From assembly GCF_008254045.1 (NCBI RefSeq), contig NZ_CP042425.1:2790001-2854000 (forward strand): 64,000 nucleotides of DNA. Direction: 5' to 3'. This document shows, one piece after another, positions 9,228-17,864 of this stretch. The stretch's first letter is position 1. Each line of letters opens with the position of its first letter. This stretch comes from Limnoglobus roseus. Lineage in GTDB: Bacteria > Planctomycetota > Planctomycetia > Gemmatales > Gemmataceae. The notes below the pieces were generated by a model, which was not told the origin of the DNA, did no database searches, and saw nothing but the letters and a program-made list of their open reading frames with translations. The translations under genes and the position numbers were made by a program.

Positions 9228-9935
9228 ATGACCCTCGCCGAAGTCTTGGCCGACCTGCAAGTCCACGGCACCGCGCAGACGAAGAAGACCCACGCCCGGC
9301 ACGGTGCGCGCGAGCCGTTCTTCGGCGTGAAGGTCGAGCACCTGAAGGTGCTGCAAAAGAAAATCAAACGCGACCACGCCCTTTCGCTCCAACTCTACGA
9401 CACCGGCAACTCGGACGCGATGTACCTCGCCGGGCTGATCGCCGAACCGGCGAAGATGACGAAGGCCCAGTTTCAGAAGTGGGCGAAGGGGGCGTACTGG
9501 TCCATGCTCAGTTGCTTCACGGTCCCGTGGGTTGCGTCCGAATCGCGGTTCGGCCGGGAACTGGCGCTGGCGTGGATGGATTCGCCGAAGGAGCAAATCG
9601 CGGCCGCCGGGTGGGCGACGTATTCCAGCCTCGTCGCGATCACGCCGGACGAGGACCTCGATCTCGACGAAGTCACCGGGTTGCTGGAGCGGGCACGCGA
9701 CACCCTCCCGGCGGCCGCGAACCGGGCGAAGTCCGCGATGAACAACTTCATCATCTCCGTCGGCGGGTACGTGGCCCCGCTGTTAGGCCGGGCGAAGGCG
9801 ATCGCGAAGGAGGTCGGCCCGGTCGAGGTAGACGTGGGCGACACCGACTGCAAGGTGCCGAACGCGACGGCGTACCTTGCGAAGATCGAGGCGATGGGCC
9901 GGGTGGGAAAGAAACGGAAATCGGCCGCGTGCTGA
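9228..9935 (+). CDS. AlkD-like DNA alkylation repair enzyme
   Basis: 235 residues. Resembles the HEAT-like-repeat DNA glycosylases AlkC/AlkD, which excise N3- and N7-alkylpurines without base flipping. Recognisable signatures: FFGVKVEHLKVLQKKIKRDH near the N-terminus and the helical repeat run (RELALAWMDSPKEQIAAAGW, RAKSAMNNFIISVGGYVAPL). Length matches the family. Starts 1 nt after the stop of the small membrane protein gene. It lies just outside the proposed island and is intact. Confidence 0.85.
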   Translation: MTLAEVLADLQVHGTAQTKKTHARHGAREPFFGVKVEHLKVLQKKIKRDHALSLQLYDTGNSDAMYLAGLIAEPAKMTKAQFQKWAKGAYWSMLSCFTVPWVASESRFGRELALAWMDSPKEQIAAAGWATYSSLVAITPDEDLDLDEVTGLLERARDTLPAAANRAKSAMNNFIISVGGYVAPLLGRAKAIAKEVGPVEVDVGDTDCKVPNATAYLAKIEAMGRVGKKRKSAAC

Positions 9936-9996
9936 CGATCGCGGCCCGCGGTCATACGATGAACCTCTCGGTTCGGTCGCGTGTCAGAGTTCAAAC

Positions 9997-10084
9997 GGAG
10001 CGGTGCTCGAGCGGCTGAAGAGGCGGCACTGGAAATGCCGTATACGGTATCCCCGTATCGAGGGTTCAAATCCCTCCCGCTCCG
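9997..10084 (+). tRNA. tRNA-Ser(GGA)
   Basis: Full cloverleaf by eye: acceptor GGAGCGG (9997-10003) pairs with CCGCTCC (10077-10083), discriminator G at 10084; anticodon stem CGGCA/TGCCG (10024-10028/10036-10040) encloses CTGGAAA with anticodon GGA at 10031-10033; a long variable arm as expected for Ser; T stem GAGGG/CCCTC with loop TTCAAAT. CCA is not encoded. Its 3' end overlaps the end of an integrase gene and is the attachment site of the proposed island. Confidence 0.95.
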
Positions 10085-10086
10085 CT
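10064..10086 (+). repeat. left attachment-site repeat (tRNA-Ser 3' end)
   Basis: 23 bp running from the T loop of tRNA-Ser to 2 nt past the gene. The same 23 bp, with one mismatch (18 bp exact: 10069-10086), recur in direct orientation at 57540-57562. With an integrase directly inside it, this is the geometry of a tRNA-targeting integrative element. Confidence 0.7.
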
Positions 10087-10634
10087 AAACATGTGCGCGT
10101 CATTTCGCAGTGAATCGCAGGGATTCGTCAGAATCCCTCGATTTACAGTTATGTCCTCTCTTTTCCGAAGTTCCTTGCGATTCCCTGCGGTCGTCTGCTG
10201 CGCCTTATTTTGCGCCTCTGGTGCGCCGCTTTTTGCGCCGCCCACCGCCCGCGCGTAGTGGTCGTCCGTCGTCTGGGCGTAGTGCTTCAGGCAGACCTTC
10301 GCGTCGTGGCCCATCCAGAGCGCGACAACGTGGACCGGGAACAATTCGAGCAGTTCCGTTTCTCGACTGGCCCGCATGTTGTGGAACAATCTCGGCCACG
10401 TATCGAGGCCGGCCCGGTGGACGATCTTCGTGAACGTCGTTCGCAGGTTCGCGTTCATCCACTGACCCGGCTTCCGACACGCGGCCGCGCGGAAGCCGTC
10501 GCCCGTTGTTCCGCCGACGACGTGCGTCTGCCCGGCTTCAACCAACTCAAAGGCTTCTTCCAGGTACGGACGAAGTTCGGCGAACAGCGGTATCTCCCGA
10601 CTGCCCTTGCCTTCGTACCGGTCGGTCTTGGGGC
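10066..10634 (-). pseudogene. tyrosine recombinase (integrase), C-terminal half only
   Basis: Encodes the catalytic C-terminal part of a phage-type integrase: SSPKTDRYEGKGSREIPLF, then LFHNMRASRETEL (HxxR of the R-H-R triad) and WMGHDAKVCLKHYAQTTDDH with the GH and the tyrosine-region Tyr. The 3' end runs into tRNA-Ser and translates it as SGAGGI. The N-terminal DNA-binding part and the first catalytic Arg region are gone; the reading frame is cut by the IS630 element at TA 10635-10636, and no integrase sequence resumes beyond it, so a deletion accompanied or followed the insertion. The island is therefore unlikely to excise by itself. Confidence 0.85.
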
Positions 10635-10636
10635 TA

Positions 10637-11751
10637 CTGATTCGGAGTTAAGCAACGCTATTCTCTGATGCCCTCGATCCCTACGTTTCCGGGATGAGGA
10701 GCAAAGGAACTGCCCAGGAGTTGGAAGCCCGCCGCCGGTTGGCTGCGGCGAAGTGCGGCGAGGGGTGGACGCAGGTCGAGGTGGCCGCCTTCCTGGGCGT
10801 TCACCCGGTCACCGTGGCCAAGTGGATGGCCCGCCACCGCCGCGACGGCGACGCCGGACTGACGGCCAAGCCGACACCGGGTCGGCCGCGGTTCCTGTCC
10901 CCCGCCCAGGAGCGGCAGGTGCTCCGGTGGCTGGACCAGAAGCCGACGGCCCACGGGTTCCGGACCGATCTGTGGACCTCTCGGCGGGTGACCGAATTGA
11001 TCCGCCGGAAGCTCGGCGTGGCCTTCCACCCGGACTACCTGCGGGCGTGGATGCGGGGCCGCGGGTACAGCCCACAGAAGCCCCGCCGGCGGGCGAAGCA
11101 GAAGGACCAGCCGGCCATCGACGGGTGGGTGAAGAACGACTGGCCGCGGGTCGAAAAAAAGCCGCGGCGGCCAAGGCCCACCTCGTCCCGATCGACGAAA
11201 CGGGGCTGTTCCCCAACCCGCTGGTGAAGCGGTCGTGGGCCAAGGTCGGGAAGACGCCGGTGCTGGCCGCCGACGGCGGCCACCGGGACAAGGTGTCAGC
11301 CATCGGGGCGGTGACGGTGTCCCCGACCGGCCGGCGGCTGGGGTTCTACTTCGCGACCGAGCCGGGCGGGTTCTTCACCGCCGACAAGGTCGTCGCCTTC
11401 CTCCGCGACGTGCTGCGGCACCTGCGGGGGAACGTGGTCGTCGTGTGGGACCGGGGGAGCAACCACCGCGGGCCGGCCATCCGCAACTTCCTCGCCCGGA
11501 ACCGGCGACTGCGGTTGGAGATGTTGCCGCCGTGGGCTCCGGAGCTGAACCCGGTGGAGGCCGTGTGGTCGTGGCTGAAGTACGGCGAGTTGGCCAACTT
11601 CGTGCCGGACGACACCGCGCACCTCGACGACGAGGTCGTCGATCGCCTGATCGAGTTGAAGTTCGATCCCCGGCTACTGCGGGCACTGTGGGAGCGATCG
11701 ATACTGCCGTTCCCAGGGATCAATCAATAGCCTTCGTTAGCTCCGAATCAG
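10637..11751 (+). mobile_element. IS630-family insertion sequence, 1115 bp
   Basis: Ends are CTGATTCGGAG (10637-10647) and CTCCGAATCAG (11741-11751), flanked on both sides by TA (10635-10636, 11752-11753), the target duplication expected of the IS630/Tc1-mariner group. The inverted repeats stay similar, imperfectly, for about 30 bp. It carries one transposase in two overlapping frames and has inserted into the integrase gene. Confidence 0.88.
10694..11730 (+). CDS. IS630-family transposase, two frames joined by -1 frameshift
   Basis: The first frame starts at ATG 10694 and gives a helix-turn-helix DNA-binding part (WTQVEVAAFLGVHPVTVAKW). At the A7 run 11154-11160 (tcgaaaaaaagcc) the frame must step back by one to enter the catalytic part, which ends at 11730. 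The DDE catalytic domain shows VPIDETGLF, VVWDRGSNHRG and PELNPVEAVW. Frameshifting on such A-rich heptamers is established for many IS630 members and would yield a fusion of about 345 residues. It looks intact and possibly active. Confidence 0.88.
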
Positions 11752-11753
11752 TA

Positions 11754-12247
11754 GACCCGATGGGTGGACGAATGACACGCCGCGTCGGTGTGCGTTGCGA
11801 CAGGGCTCGATTTTAGTGTACCAAAGTCGATCAAGTGTACTGGTGGACAATGTGAAAATGTTCGGTCACATGCCCGCCGCTGGAGCGTGCCAACCCAGTG
11901 CCGCATAAAGATGGCGGTTGGCGGGTAGGGACGGTCTCGGGGCCGCAGGCCGGTCGAACCCCCCCAGAGGGCGACGGCCCGCCCCCAGGTCGTAGGCGGA
12001 AGCGAACCGATCGGGCACGAGAAAACCGCTATGCGGAGTCGAAGCAGAGGAACGAAGTAAACGAAATCGACGAAGAAACCTCGCCCGACAAGCCCCGCCC
12101 CCTTTCTCGTCCGTGCCGGTATGCGACTCCGAGCCTTCGCTCGTATCATTCGTTAGTTTCGTGCGGCGACCCGGTCTTCATCCTCTTTCAACGTGATTTT
12201 GAAGTCATTCTCGTAATACGCCTGACCGCCCTCCGCAATCCAAGTAG
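11754..12247. other. 494 bp without a supported gene
   Basis: Lies between the IS630 right end and the oxygenase stop. Short open frames exist on both strands but none has a good start, ribosome site or recognisable similarity. No tRNA, hairpin terminator or IS end was recognised here. Confidence 0.5.
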
Positions 12248-12985
12248 TCATGCGGCGTCATGGAAGATGATTCCGAGAGTGTGTCGGCTCCCGGAACGGA
12301 CGCGGCTGACGCCGTGCTTGAGGTTCACTCTGTAGCTCCCACGGCCGCCCTGTACCGGACGATGACGAACGGGGAAAATGACACCATCTCCTCGTCGGAG
12401 CGGCACGACCTCGACACGCGATTGCATCCGCGGGCGCTGCTCCGTGAGGACGAACTCTCCACCGGTGAAATCCACTCCCGGTTCGTTCAGCAGGATCGCC
12501 ACCTGAAGTGGGAAGACGTGCTCGCCGTACACGTCCTGATGCAGGCAGTTGAAGTCGTTCGCGCCGTATTGAAGCAATAGCGGCGTTGGGCGTGGTTGAC
12601 CCGCCGAATGGCACCGCTCGATAAAGGCGACATGCTCCGCTGGGAACCGAACGTCTATCTCCATCGTCTCGTTCCAGCGATTAGCAATCGGTGCCAGCCG
12701 GGGGTACATCGACACTCGCAAGCTCTGCACGACCTCGGGCAAAGGGTACGTGAAATACTGGTACTCCCCCCGGCCAAACCCGTGCCGGGACATGACGACC
12801 CGGCTGCGGAAGAGGGCGTCGTCCGAGTACATCTGCCTGATCGCTTCGCACTGCGCCGCCAATAGAAGCGAGGTAACAACCGCACACCCATGCGTGTCCA
12901 GTTCACGGGAAATAGCGGTCCAGTCGAGGGCATCTACGCGGTCACCGACGCTTTTGCTCGGGAGCGGTTGTGTGGCTCTGCTCAT
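12248..12985 (-). CDS. 2OG-Fe(II) oxygenase of the Oxygenase-NA (DUF2086) type
   Basis: 245 residues from ATG 12985. The C-terminal half matches the non-haem Fe(II)/2-oxoglutarate dioxygenase family typified by NCLHQDVYGEHVFPLQVAIL (HxD iron ligands), GGEFVLTEQRPRMQSR and LKHGVSRVRSGSRHTLGIIF (distal His and the Arg that binds 2-oxoglutarate). The substrate is not established; in other bacteria this family often sits beside ada. Here it is third in a leftward group after the Ada fragment and a SnoaL-like gene, which supports a link to alkylation-damage response. Confidence 0.85.
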   Translation of the reverse strand: MSRATQPLPSKSVGDRVDALDWTAISRELDTHGCAVVTSLLLAAQCEAIRQMYSDDALFRSRVVMSRHGFGRGEYQYFTYPLPEVVQSLRVSMYPRLAPIANRWNETMEIDVRFPAEHVAFIERCHSAGQPRPTPLLLQYGANDFNCLHQDVYGEHVFPLQVAILLNEPGVDFTGGEFVLTEQRPRMQSRVEVVPLRRGDGVIFPVRHRPVQGGRGSYRVNLKHGVSRVRSGSRHTLGIIFHDAA

Positions 12986-13060
12986 GTGGCTTACCGTTGT
13001 CTGTTGATAAAGATGCCGGGCCTGAGCATCCCAGACCCGGCAGTGGTGGATTGCAGAACC

Positions 13061-13510
13061 TTACTTGACGCGAATCAGGTCGAGCTGCTGGAGGGCCGTC
13101 ACCCCGTCGTCCAAACCGACCTCTTCGGTGATCTGGCCGTTAACGACTTTGAGCACAGTGGTCCCGGTGAAGAACATCTTGCGGCCCGTCGCCGCCGGCA
13201 ACGATCCGATGAGGAAGTCGCTGAAGGCTGGGCCGGTGTGGGTGCCACCGCCTTTCCAGCGGCCGACCACGTAATCGCCCTCGGCGATGAGGTCCGCAGC
13301 GCCCGAGAATGCCAAATCCGGGAACGCCGCGCGGAAGTCCGTCATGAACGCCTTGATGTCTTTGCGTCCCCGCCGTGGCGCGTGCAGCGAGTATTGGAGC
13401 AGCATGTCGGGGGCAGCGAGTTCGTCGATGATCCGGAGGTCGCAAGTCTCTCCCCAGAAGCTCGTAAACCAGCGGCCCACGATGGCCTTGTTGGTTTCTT
13501 CTTTCGTCAT
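13061..13510 (-). CDS. SnoaL-like / NTF2-fold protein
   Basis: 149 residues (MTKEETNKAIVGRWFTSFWG...). Pattern of the SnoaL-like polyketide-cyclase/ester-cyclase superfamily: an N-terminal helix with W, then DIKAFMTDFRAAFPDLAF, LIAEGDYVVGRWKGGGTHTG and a C-terminal strand with GQITEE. Such small barrels bind diverse hydrophobic ligands; the substrate is unknown. It lies 75 bp upstream of the oxygenase and 129 bp downstream of the Ada fragment, all leftward, so co-transcription is plausible. Confidence 0.78.
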   Translation of the reverse strand: MTKEETNKAIVGRWFTSFWGETCDLRIIDELAAPDMLLQYSLHAPRRGRKDIKAFMTDFRAAFPDLAFSGAADLIAEGDYVVGRWKGGGTHTGPAFSDFLIGSLPAATGRKMFFTGTTVLKVVNGQITEEVGLDDGVTALQQLDLIRVK

Positions 13511-13639
13511 GATCGTTCTCCGTTGGGCGTGGGTCGGGATGGTGGCGGGGCACGATGCTTGTCCGCCTTTGAGTCGTGAACTTTACCGAGACGTTTTCCC
13601 GCCCGCGCTCCACTTCTTGCTTTCCAATTGGGATCGCGA

Positions 13640-14176
13640 TCAACTCGCTGGGCGGTCCCGCCGAAGGAGTTCGACCTTGCGCTCGACGCCCCAGCGATAG
13701 CCGGAGACGGACTCGTCGGATCGAACAACCCTGTGGCAGGGAATGGCGACCGCGATGGAATTCGCGCCACACGCCTGAGCGACAGCCCGTGTCGCTGTGG
13801 GTTGTCCGATTCGCCCCGCGATCTCCGCGTAACTGACCGTCGAACCGAAGGGAATCTTTTGCAGAGCTTCCCAGACCCTGATCTGGAATGACGTGCCGCG
13901 AATGTCGAGCGGCAGGTCGAGGCCGAGGGCAGGGTTTTCGACGAATCCGACAACTTGGGCGACCCACTGGTCAAAGGCCTCGTCACCACCTGTCAGCTCG
14001 GCATCCGGGAACCGGTCCTGAAGGTCGCGTGTCAGATCCTCCGGAGCATCGCCGAGGAAGATGGCGCACACCCCCTTGTCCGAAGCCGCCACGAGGATCG
14101 AGCCGAGCGAGCACTCGCCGACCGCGAACCGAATGTCGGCCCCCGCTCCACCATCCCGGAATGCCGATGGCGTCAT
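13640..14176 (-). pseudogene. ada: Ada C-terminal O6-methylguanine-DNA methyltransferase domain, 5'-truncated
   Basis: 178 residues from ATG 14176. Shows the MGMT signature IPCHRVV (methyl-acceptor Cys), the upstream FGSTVSYAEIAGRIGQPTAT helix-turn-helix and the Arg finger region, plus the linker FAVGECSLGSILVAASDKG typical of Ada rather than Ogt. Reading further upstream in the same frame gives IYATSTQQLGMTPSAFRDGG, the end of the Ada AraC-type domain; before about 14200 the frame is taken over by the kinase gene. The methyl-phosphotriester sensor and most of the AraC domain are missing. The remaining part could still work as a methyltransferase if translated from 14176, but Ada regulation must be lost. 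Confidence 0.82.
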
Positions 14177-16985
14177 GCCGAGCTGTTGGGTCGAGGTGGC
14201 GTAGATCCTTGGCTTCGAGTTTCGCCTCGGCGCGGGCAGTCCAACTCAGTTCGTCGGTCGGCTCGCGCTTGAGCGCCTCGGCCTCGTCGGCCGCGGCCGC
14301 GGTCGGGTCGGTCGGCCGCAGGCATTGCGCGCGGTAGAAGTAGACGCGCGTCGGACAGTCGGGGCACTTCAAGGCGGCGGTGAACGCATCGGCCGCGTCG
14401 CGGACTTTCCCCCGAGCCTGCAACACGCCGCCCCGGAGGATCTGAACGTCGGCCGAGTCTGGCACGAGTCGGTTCGCCTCGGCGTAGTCGGCGAGGGCGA
14501 GGTCGAGCTTCCGTAGGCGGGCGAGGGCGATCCCGCGGTTCACCCAGACGGGCGCGAAGTCCGGGCGGTGGGACACGCACGCGGTGAAGCACATGGCCGC
14601 GAGGTCGTTCTGTTCCAGGGCCAGGTGATTCATGCCGCGGACAAACCACGACGAGAAGTTGGTGGGGTCAGCGGCGGTGGCCGCGGCCAGTTCCGGGGCC
14701 GCCTGCCGGTGCCGGCCCTGGTGGTGGTGCCAGTACCCGAGCAGGTAGTGGTCGCGGGCCGACGCCGTCGGCGTACGGTCGGCCTCCGCGGCCGCCCGGT
14801 CGGCTTCCCCCGGTCGCCCGGCGAGCCGTTCCAGGTCTGCACGCTGCGCCCGCACCGCCCGGGGAATCCGGTCTGCCCCGTAGCCCGCGGCCAACCCGTT
14901 CCACCGGCCCGCGTCCGCCAGCCGCGCCGCCCGCTCGCCGTCGTCCGTCGTCAACTCCGCCCGACGGCCGGCCGCCTTCGCCATCAGGTAGAACACCTCG
15001 CCGAACTCGTCCCGGAGGTTCGAGCGATCCTCGGCCGGAAGGTACCGGATGAGCCGCGATCGGTCCCAGTCGGCAGGCACGTTCTCGGCGTCGGTGGAAA
15101 TCTCGTAGCGGGCCAACGACGCCCGGCACAATTCGATGCCGCGGTCGAGGCTCTCGCGAGTTTGGTTCCGGTCGTCGAGGAGGGCTTGAAGGGCGGTCCG
15201 GTCGCGGGCGGAATCGGCGAGGGCAATGCGGGCTTCGAAGGCGCGGGACCGTTCGCGGACGACGAACGCCCCGCCCGCCGTCGCGGCCAGGACGATCAGC
15301 GCGAGAACGCCGACCGACGTTGCGGACGCCAGCCGCGGGTGCCGTCGCCGCCACTTCCCGAACCGCTCGCGCGCCGAGTCGTCCGGGGCGTGCTTCAGCG
15401 GCAGGTCGGCCAAATGGCGGGTCAGGTCTTCGTGCAGGTCGCGCGCGGAAGCGTATCGGTCGGCCGGGTCCGCGGCCAAGCACTTCGCCACGACCGACGC
15501 CACGGCCGGCGAAACCATCGGATTGTGAGCACTCACGCGGGGGGACCCGCCCCGTCGGGCCTCGATCATCTCACGGACGACGGTATCGGTTTCCCCGAGC
15601 ACATCCGCAAACGGCCGCGATCCGGTGAGCATCTCGAACAGGATGATCCCAAGCGCGTACACGTCGGCCCGGCCGTCGGTGCCGCCTTCGTCACGGGCGT
15701 ACGCCTCGAGTTGTTCCGGGGCCATGTACGGGAGCGTTCCGCCAACCACCCGGCGGAGCGGGCCGCGGACCTTGGTGTCCTCGGCGATGTTGAAGTCGAG
15801 GAGCATCGGCACGCCGTCGTCGGTCAACAGCACGTTCGCCGGTTTCAGATCGCGGTGGAGAATGCCGCGGTCGTGGGCGTGGGCCAACCCGGCGGCGAGG
15901 TGGGCGACGACCCAGACGACCGCGTCGGGGTACGAGAGGGCGGCGAGCCGTGCCCACATGGAGTCGGCCGGCCGGCCATCGGCCCCCGCTTCCGGCCCGG
16001 CCGGCGACACTTGTATTTCGGGAGCGGCCAGCGGGCGGTGGGTGCCGTTCCTGGGATCCGACCGGGTCACGGTCTGGCCGAGCCGGACCGTATCGACGAG
16101 TTCCTCGCCGGTGGTCGGGAGGTCGCCGCGGGCGCGGATCTCGGCGAGGACGTGGGCCAGCGTGCACCGGCCGAAGTACGGCATGCACACCGCCTGCACG
16201 CCGTCGGCTTCGTGGGCCGAGTAGATCGGAACAATATTGGTGTGCTGCAACTGGGCGAGCGTCTGCGACTCGGCGAACAGCCCGCGGGCGACCTTGAGGG
16301 CGACGAGCCGGCCGGCCAGGTCGCCTTGGCGGGCGAGGTAGACGCGGCCGAACGCCCCCCGGCCGAGTTCTTCAATCAGGTCGAACCCGAGGAACCGGGT
16401 GTGGAGATCGGGGAGGGCGGACGGGGGCGAACCGACCGCCCGACCCGAAGCGGGCGGGAGCGAACCGGGTTTACGGCCATCGACGGTCGGCAAGTTTTCC
16501 ACGGGCGGCCGCGGCGACGAACCCGGGTTCAAGACCGAGGTCCGCAGTTGCTCGATCCGGGCGGCCGGCAGTGGGGTAACGGCACTGTCGCCGGGGAACG
16601 GATCGCGTGGCTCCCGGTCCGCGTTCGAGTCCACCGGCCAGCCGGTGACATCGACCCCGTACCGGCGGGCGTAGTCGGCCGGACCGACCGACTCACCGCC
16701 GCACTTTCGCAGCCGGTAGTCCTCGAACGCGAGCCCCGCGCGGGCGATGGCGTTCTCGCGCAGGGCAGGGAACGCGGCAAAGTAGTGCTCGGGCGGACGG
16801 GGTGCCCCGCGACCGCGGGCGTACTCCATGTCGAGCCGCGCGAGTTCGGTCAGTTCGGCGAGGTGGTGAGGGTGGTCCGGCGGGAGGAGGAAATCCGCCA
16901 AGTCGGCCGTCGGATCGAGGCGCAGCTGGACTTCGAAAGCGTCGAGCAGGTCCGAGCCGAGGTCCGGATGGGCGGGTAAGGTCAT
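13983..16985 (-). CDS. Ser/Thr protein kinase with transmembrane segment and TPR repeats; 3' end replaced
   Basis: 1000 codons from ATG 16985. Pkn2-like kinase: GRGAFGRVYLARQGD (P loop, about residue 212), VALKVAR (Lys), ILHRDLKPANVLL (catalytic loop, about residue 376), LLDFNIAED in place of DFG (the Asp is kept), YMAPEQLEAYARDE. A single membrane span (LALIVLAATAGGAFVV) lies near residue 560, followed by a TPR-rich sensor-like domain. The last ~65 codons, after KLEAKDLRHLDP, are ada sequence read out of frame, so the original C-terminal TPRs are gone. The sigma-factor gene ends 13 nt upstream; sigma plus kinase pairs of this kind are typical of planctomycetes. Kinase activity may survive because the catalytic domain is complete. 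Confidence 0.85.
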   Translation of the reverse strand: MTLPAHPDLGSDLLDAFEVQLRLDPTADLADFLLPPDHPHHLAELTELARLDMEYARGRGAPRPPEHYFAAFPALRENAIARAGLAFEDYRLRKCGGESVGPADYARRYGVDVTGWPVDSNADREPRDPFPGDSAVTPLPAARIEQLRTSVLNPGSSPRPPVENLPTVDGRKPGSLPPASGRAVGSPPSALPDLHTRFLGFDLIEELGRGAFGRVYLARQGDLAGRLVALKVARGLFAESQTLAQLQHTNIVPIYSAHEADGVQAVCMPYFGRCTLAHVLAEIRARGDLPTTGEELVDTVRLGQTVTRSDPRNGTHRPLAAPEIQVSPAGPEAGADGRPADSMWARLAALSYPDAVVWVVAHLAAGLAHAHDRGILHRDLKPANVLLTDDGVPMLLDFNIAEDTKVRGPLRRVVGGTLPYMAPEQLEAYARDEGGTDGRADVYALGIILFEMLTGSRPFADVLGETDTVVREMIEARRGGSPRVSAHNPMVSPAVASVVAKCLAADPADRYASARDLHEDLTRHLADLPLKHAPDDSARERFGKWRRRHPRLASATSVGVLALIVLAATAGGAFVVRERSRAFEARIALADSARDRTALQALLDDRNQTRESLDRGIELCRASLARYEISTDAENVPADWDRSRLIRYLPAEDRSNLRDEFGEVFYLMAKAAGRRAELTTDDGERAARLADAGRWNGLAAGYGADRIPRAVRAQRADLERLAGRPGEADRAAAEADRTPTASARDHYLLGYWHHHQGRHRQAAPELAAATAADPTNFSSWFVRGMNHLALEQNDLAAMCFTACVSHRPDFAPVWVNRGIALARLRKLDLALADYAEANRLVPDSADVQILRGGVLQARGKVRDAADAFTAALKCPDCPTRVYFYRAQCLRPTDPTAAAADEAEALKREPTDELSWTARAEAKLEAKDLRHLDPTARHDAIGIPGWWSGGRHSVRGRRVLARLDPRGGFGQGGVRHLPRRCSGGSDTRPSGPVPGCRADRW

Positions 16986-16998
16986 GGGCGATAACCAT

Positions 16999-17607
16999 TC
17001 AATGACGGAACAGCTCGGTGAGTTGATTTCGGGCCTGTTGCAACACCCGCTCTACCGTCCGCTTGGCCCGGCCGATCCGGTCCGCGATTTCGTCGACCGA
17101 GTGGCCGGTCATCCGACAGGCGACGATCTCCCGGTCCGTCTCGTCCAACCCGGCGAGGTACTCCTCGACCATCAGCCGGAGCAAGGCGGCGTTGGTTTCG
17201 TCCTGGTCGAGTAAGTCGCCCGGGGGCATCGCGTCGGTCGCCAACGTCCGGCCCACGTTCCGGCAGGCCGCCTGGTGGAAGGCGACTTGATCGCGGACCT
17301 TGTTGACGGCCAACACGAACAGAAGCCCCCACAGTTCACCGCCCGGGGGGACGTCGTAGAACTTCGTCCGGACGCCCTCGTACAGCACCCGGAAGACGGA
17401 CTGAACGATGTCGTCCGGGTCGAACCGGGCGGCGAATGCGGGCGTGCAGCGGTCGGCAACCAGTCGGCGGAGGCGGACCGCGTACCGGTGGTACAGTTCC
17501 TGGGCGGCCGCCTCGTCTCCGCCCCGGACGAACCGCACGAGCGTGTGGTCGCCCGGCGGCAGGTCGCCGGGTGGCTGAACAGAGGTCTGCCGCACCAACT
17601 CGGGCAT
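16999..17607 (-). CDS. ECF RNA polymerase sigma factor, planctomycete type
   Basis: 202 residues. Sigma region 2 (YHRYAVRLRRLVADRCTPAF, FDPDDIVQSVFRVLYEGV) and region 4 (LDETDREIVACRMTGHSVDE, IADRIGRAKRTVERVLQQAR) are clear. It belongs to the ECF groups that lie beside Ser/Thr kinases in planctomycetes, where the kinase is thought to control the sigma factor. Translational spacing to the kinase is 13 nt, so they form one transcript. No anti-sigma factor is seen. Confidence 0.9.
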   Translation of the reverse strand: MPELVRQTSVQPPGDLPPGDHTLVRFVRGGDEAAAQELYHRYAVRLRRLVADRCTPAFAARFDPDDIVQSVFRVLYEGVRTKFYDVPPGGELWGLLFVLAVNKVRDQVAFHQAACRNVGRTLATDAMPPGDLLDQDETNAALLRLMVEEYLAGLDETDREIVACRMTGHSVDEIADRIGRAKRTVERVLQQARNQLTELFRH

Positions 17608-17864
17608 CCGACCGCCTCTGAAGAAGGAAAACGGCGTACGACGACCGCACCCGCCAAATCCCCGGGGATGTTTGCGGCAAGTGCGTCCGATGAGAATGCC
17701 AAGTGCGCCTTCTTACCTACTTAGTTCACCGGTTTGAACGTGTAAAGGAGAAGTTGTGAATATCGGAAAAGTCAAGCCCGCGTCAGAAAATTGACCTAGA
17801 CTTCAACGACTGGGCCTGTCCCGGGCAGGACAATGATGCGCCGCTTAATATCCGGAGTTGAGTC

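Noticed and set aside
14568..16979. 803-codon open frame on the plus strand
   Set aside because: Antisense shadow of the Ser/Thr kinase, which carries all kinase motifs.
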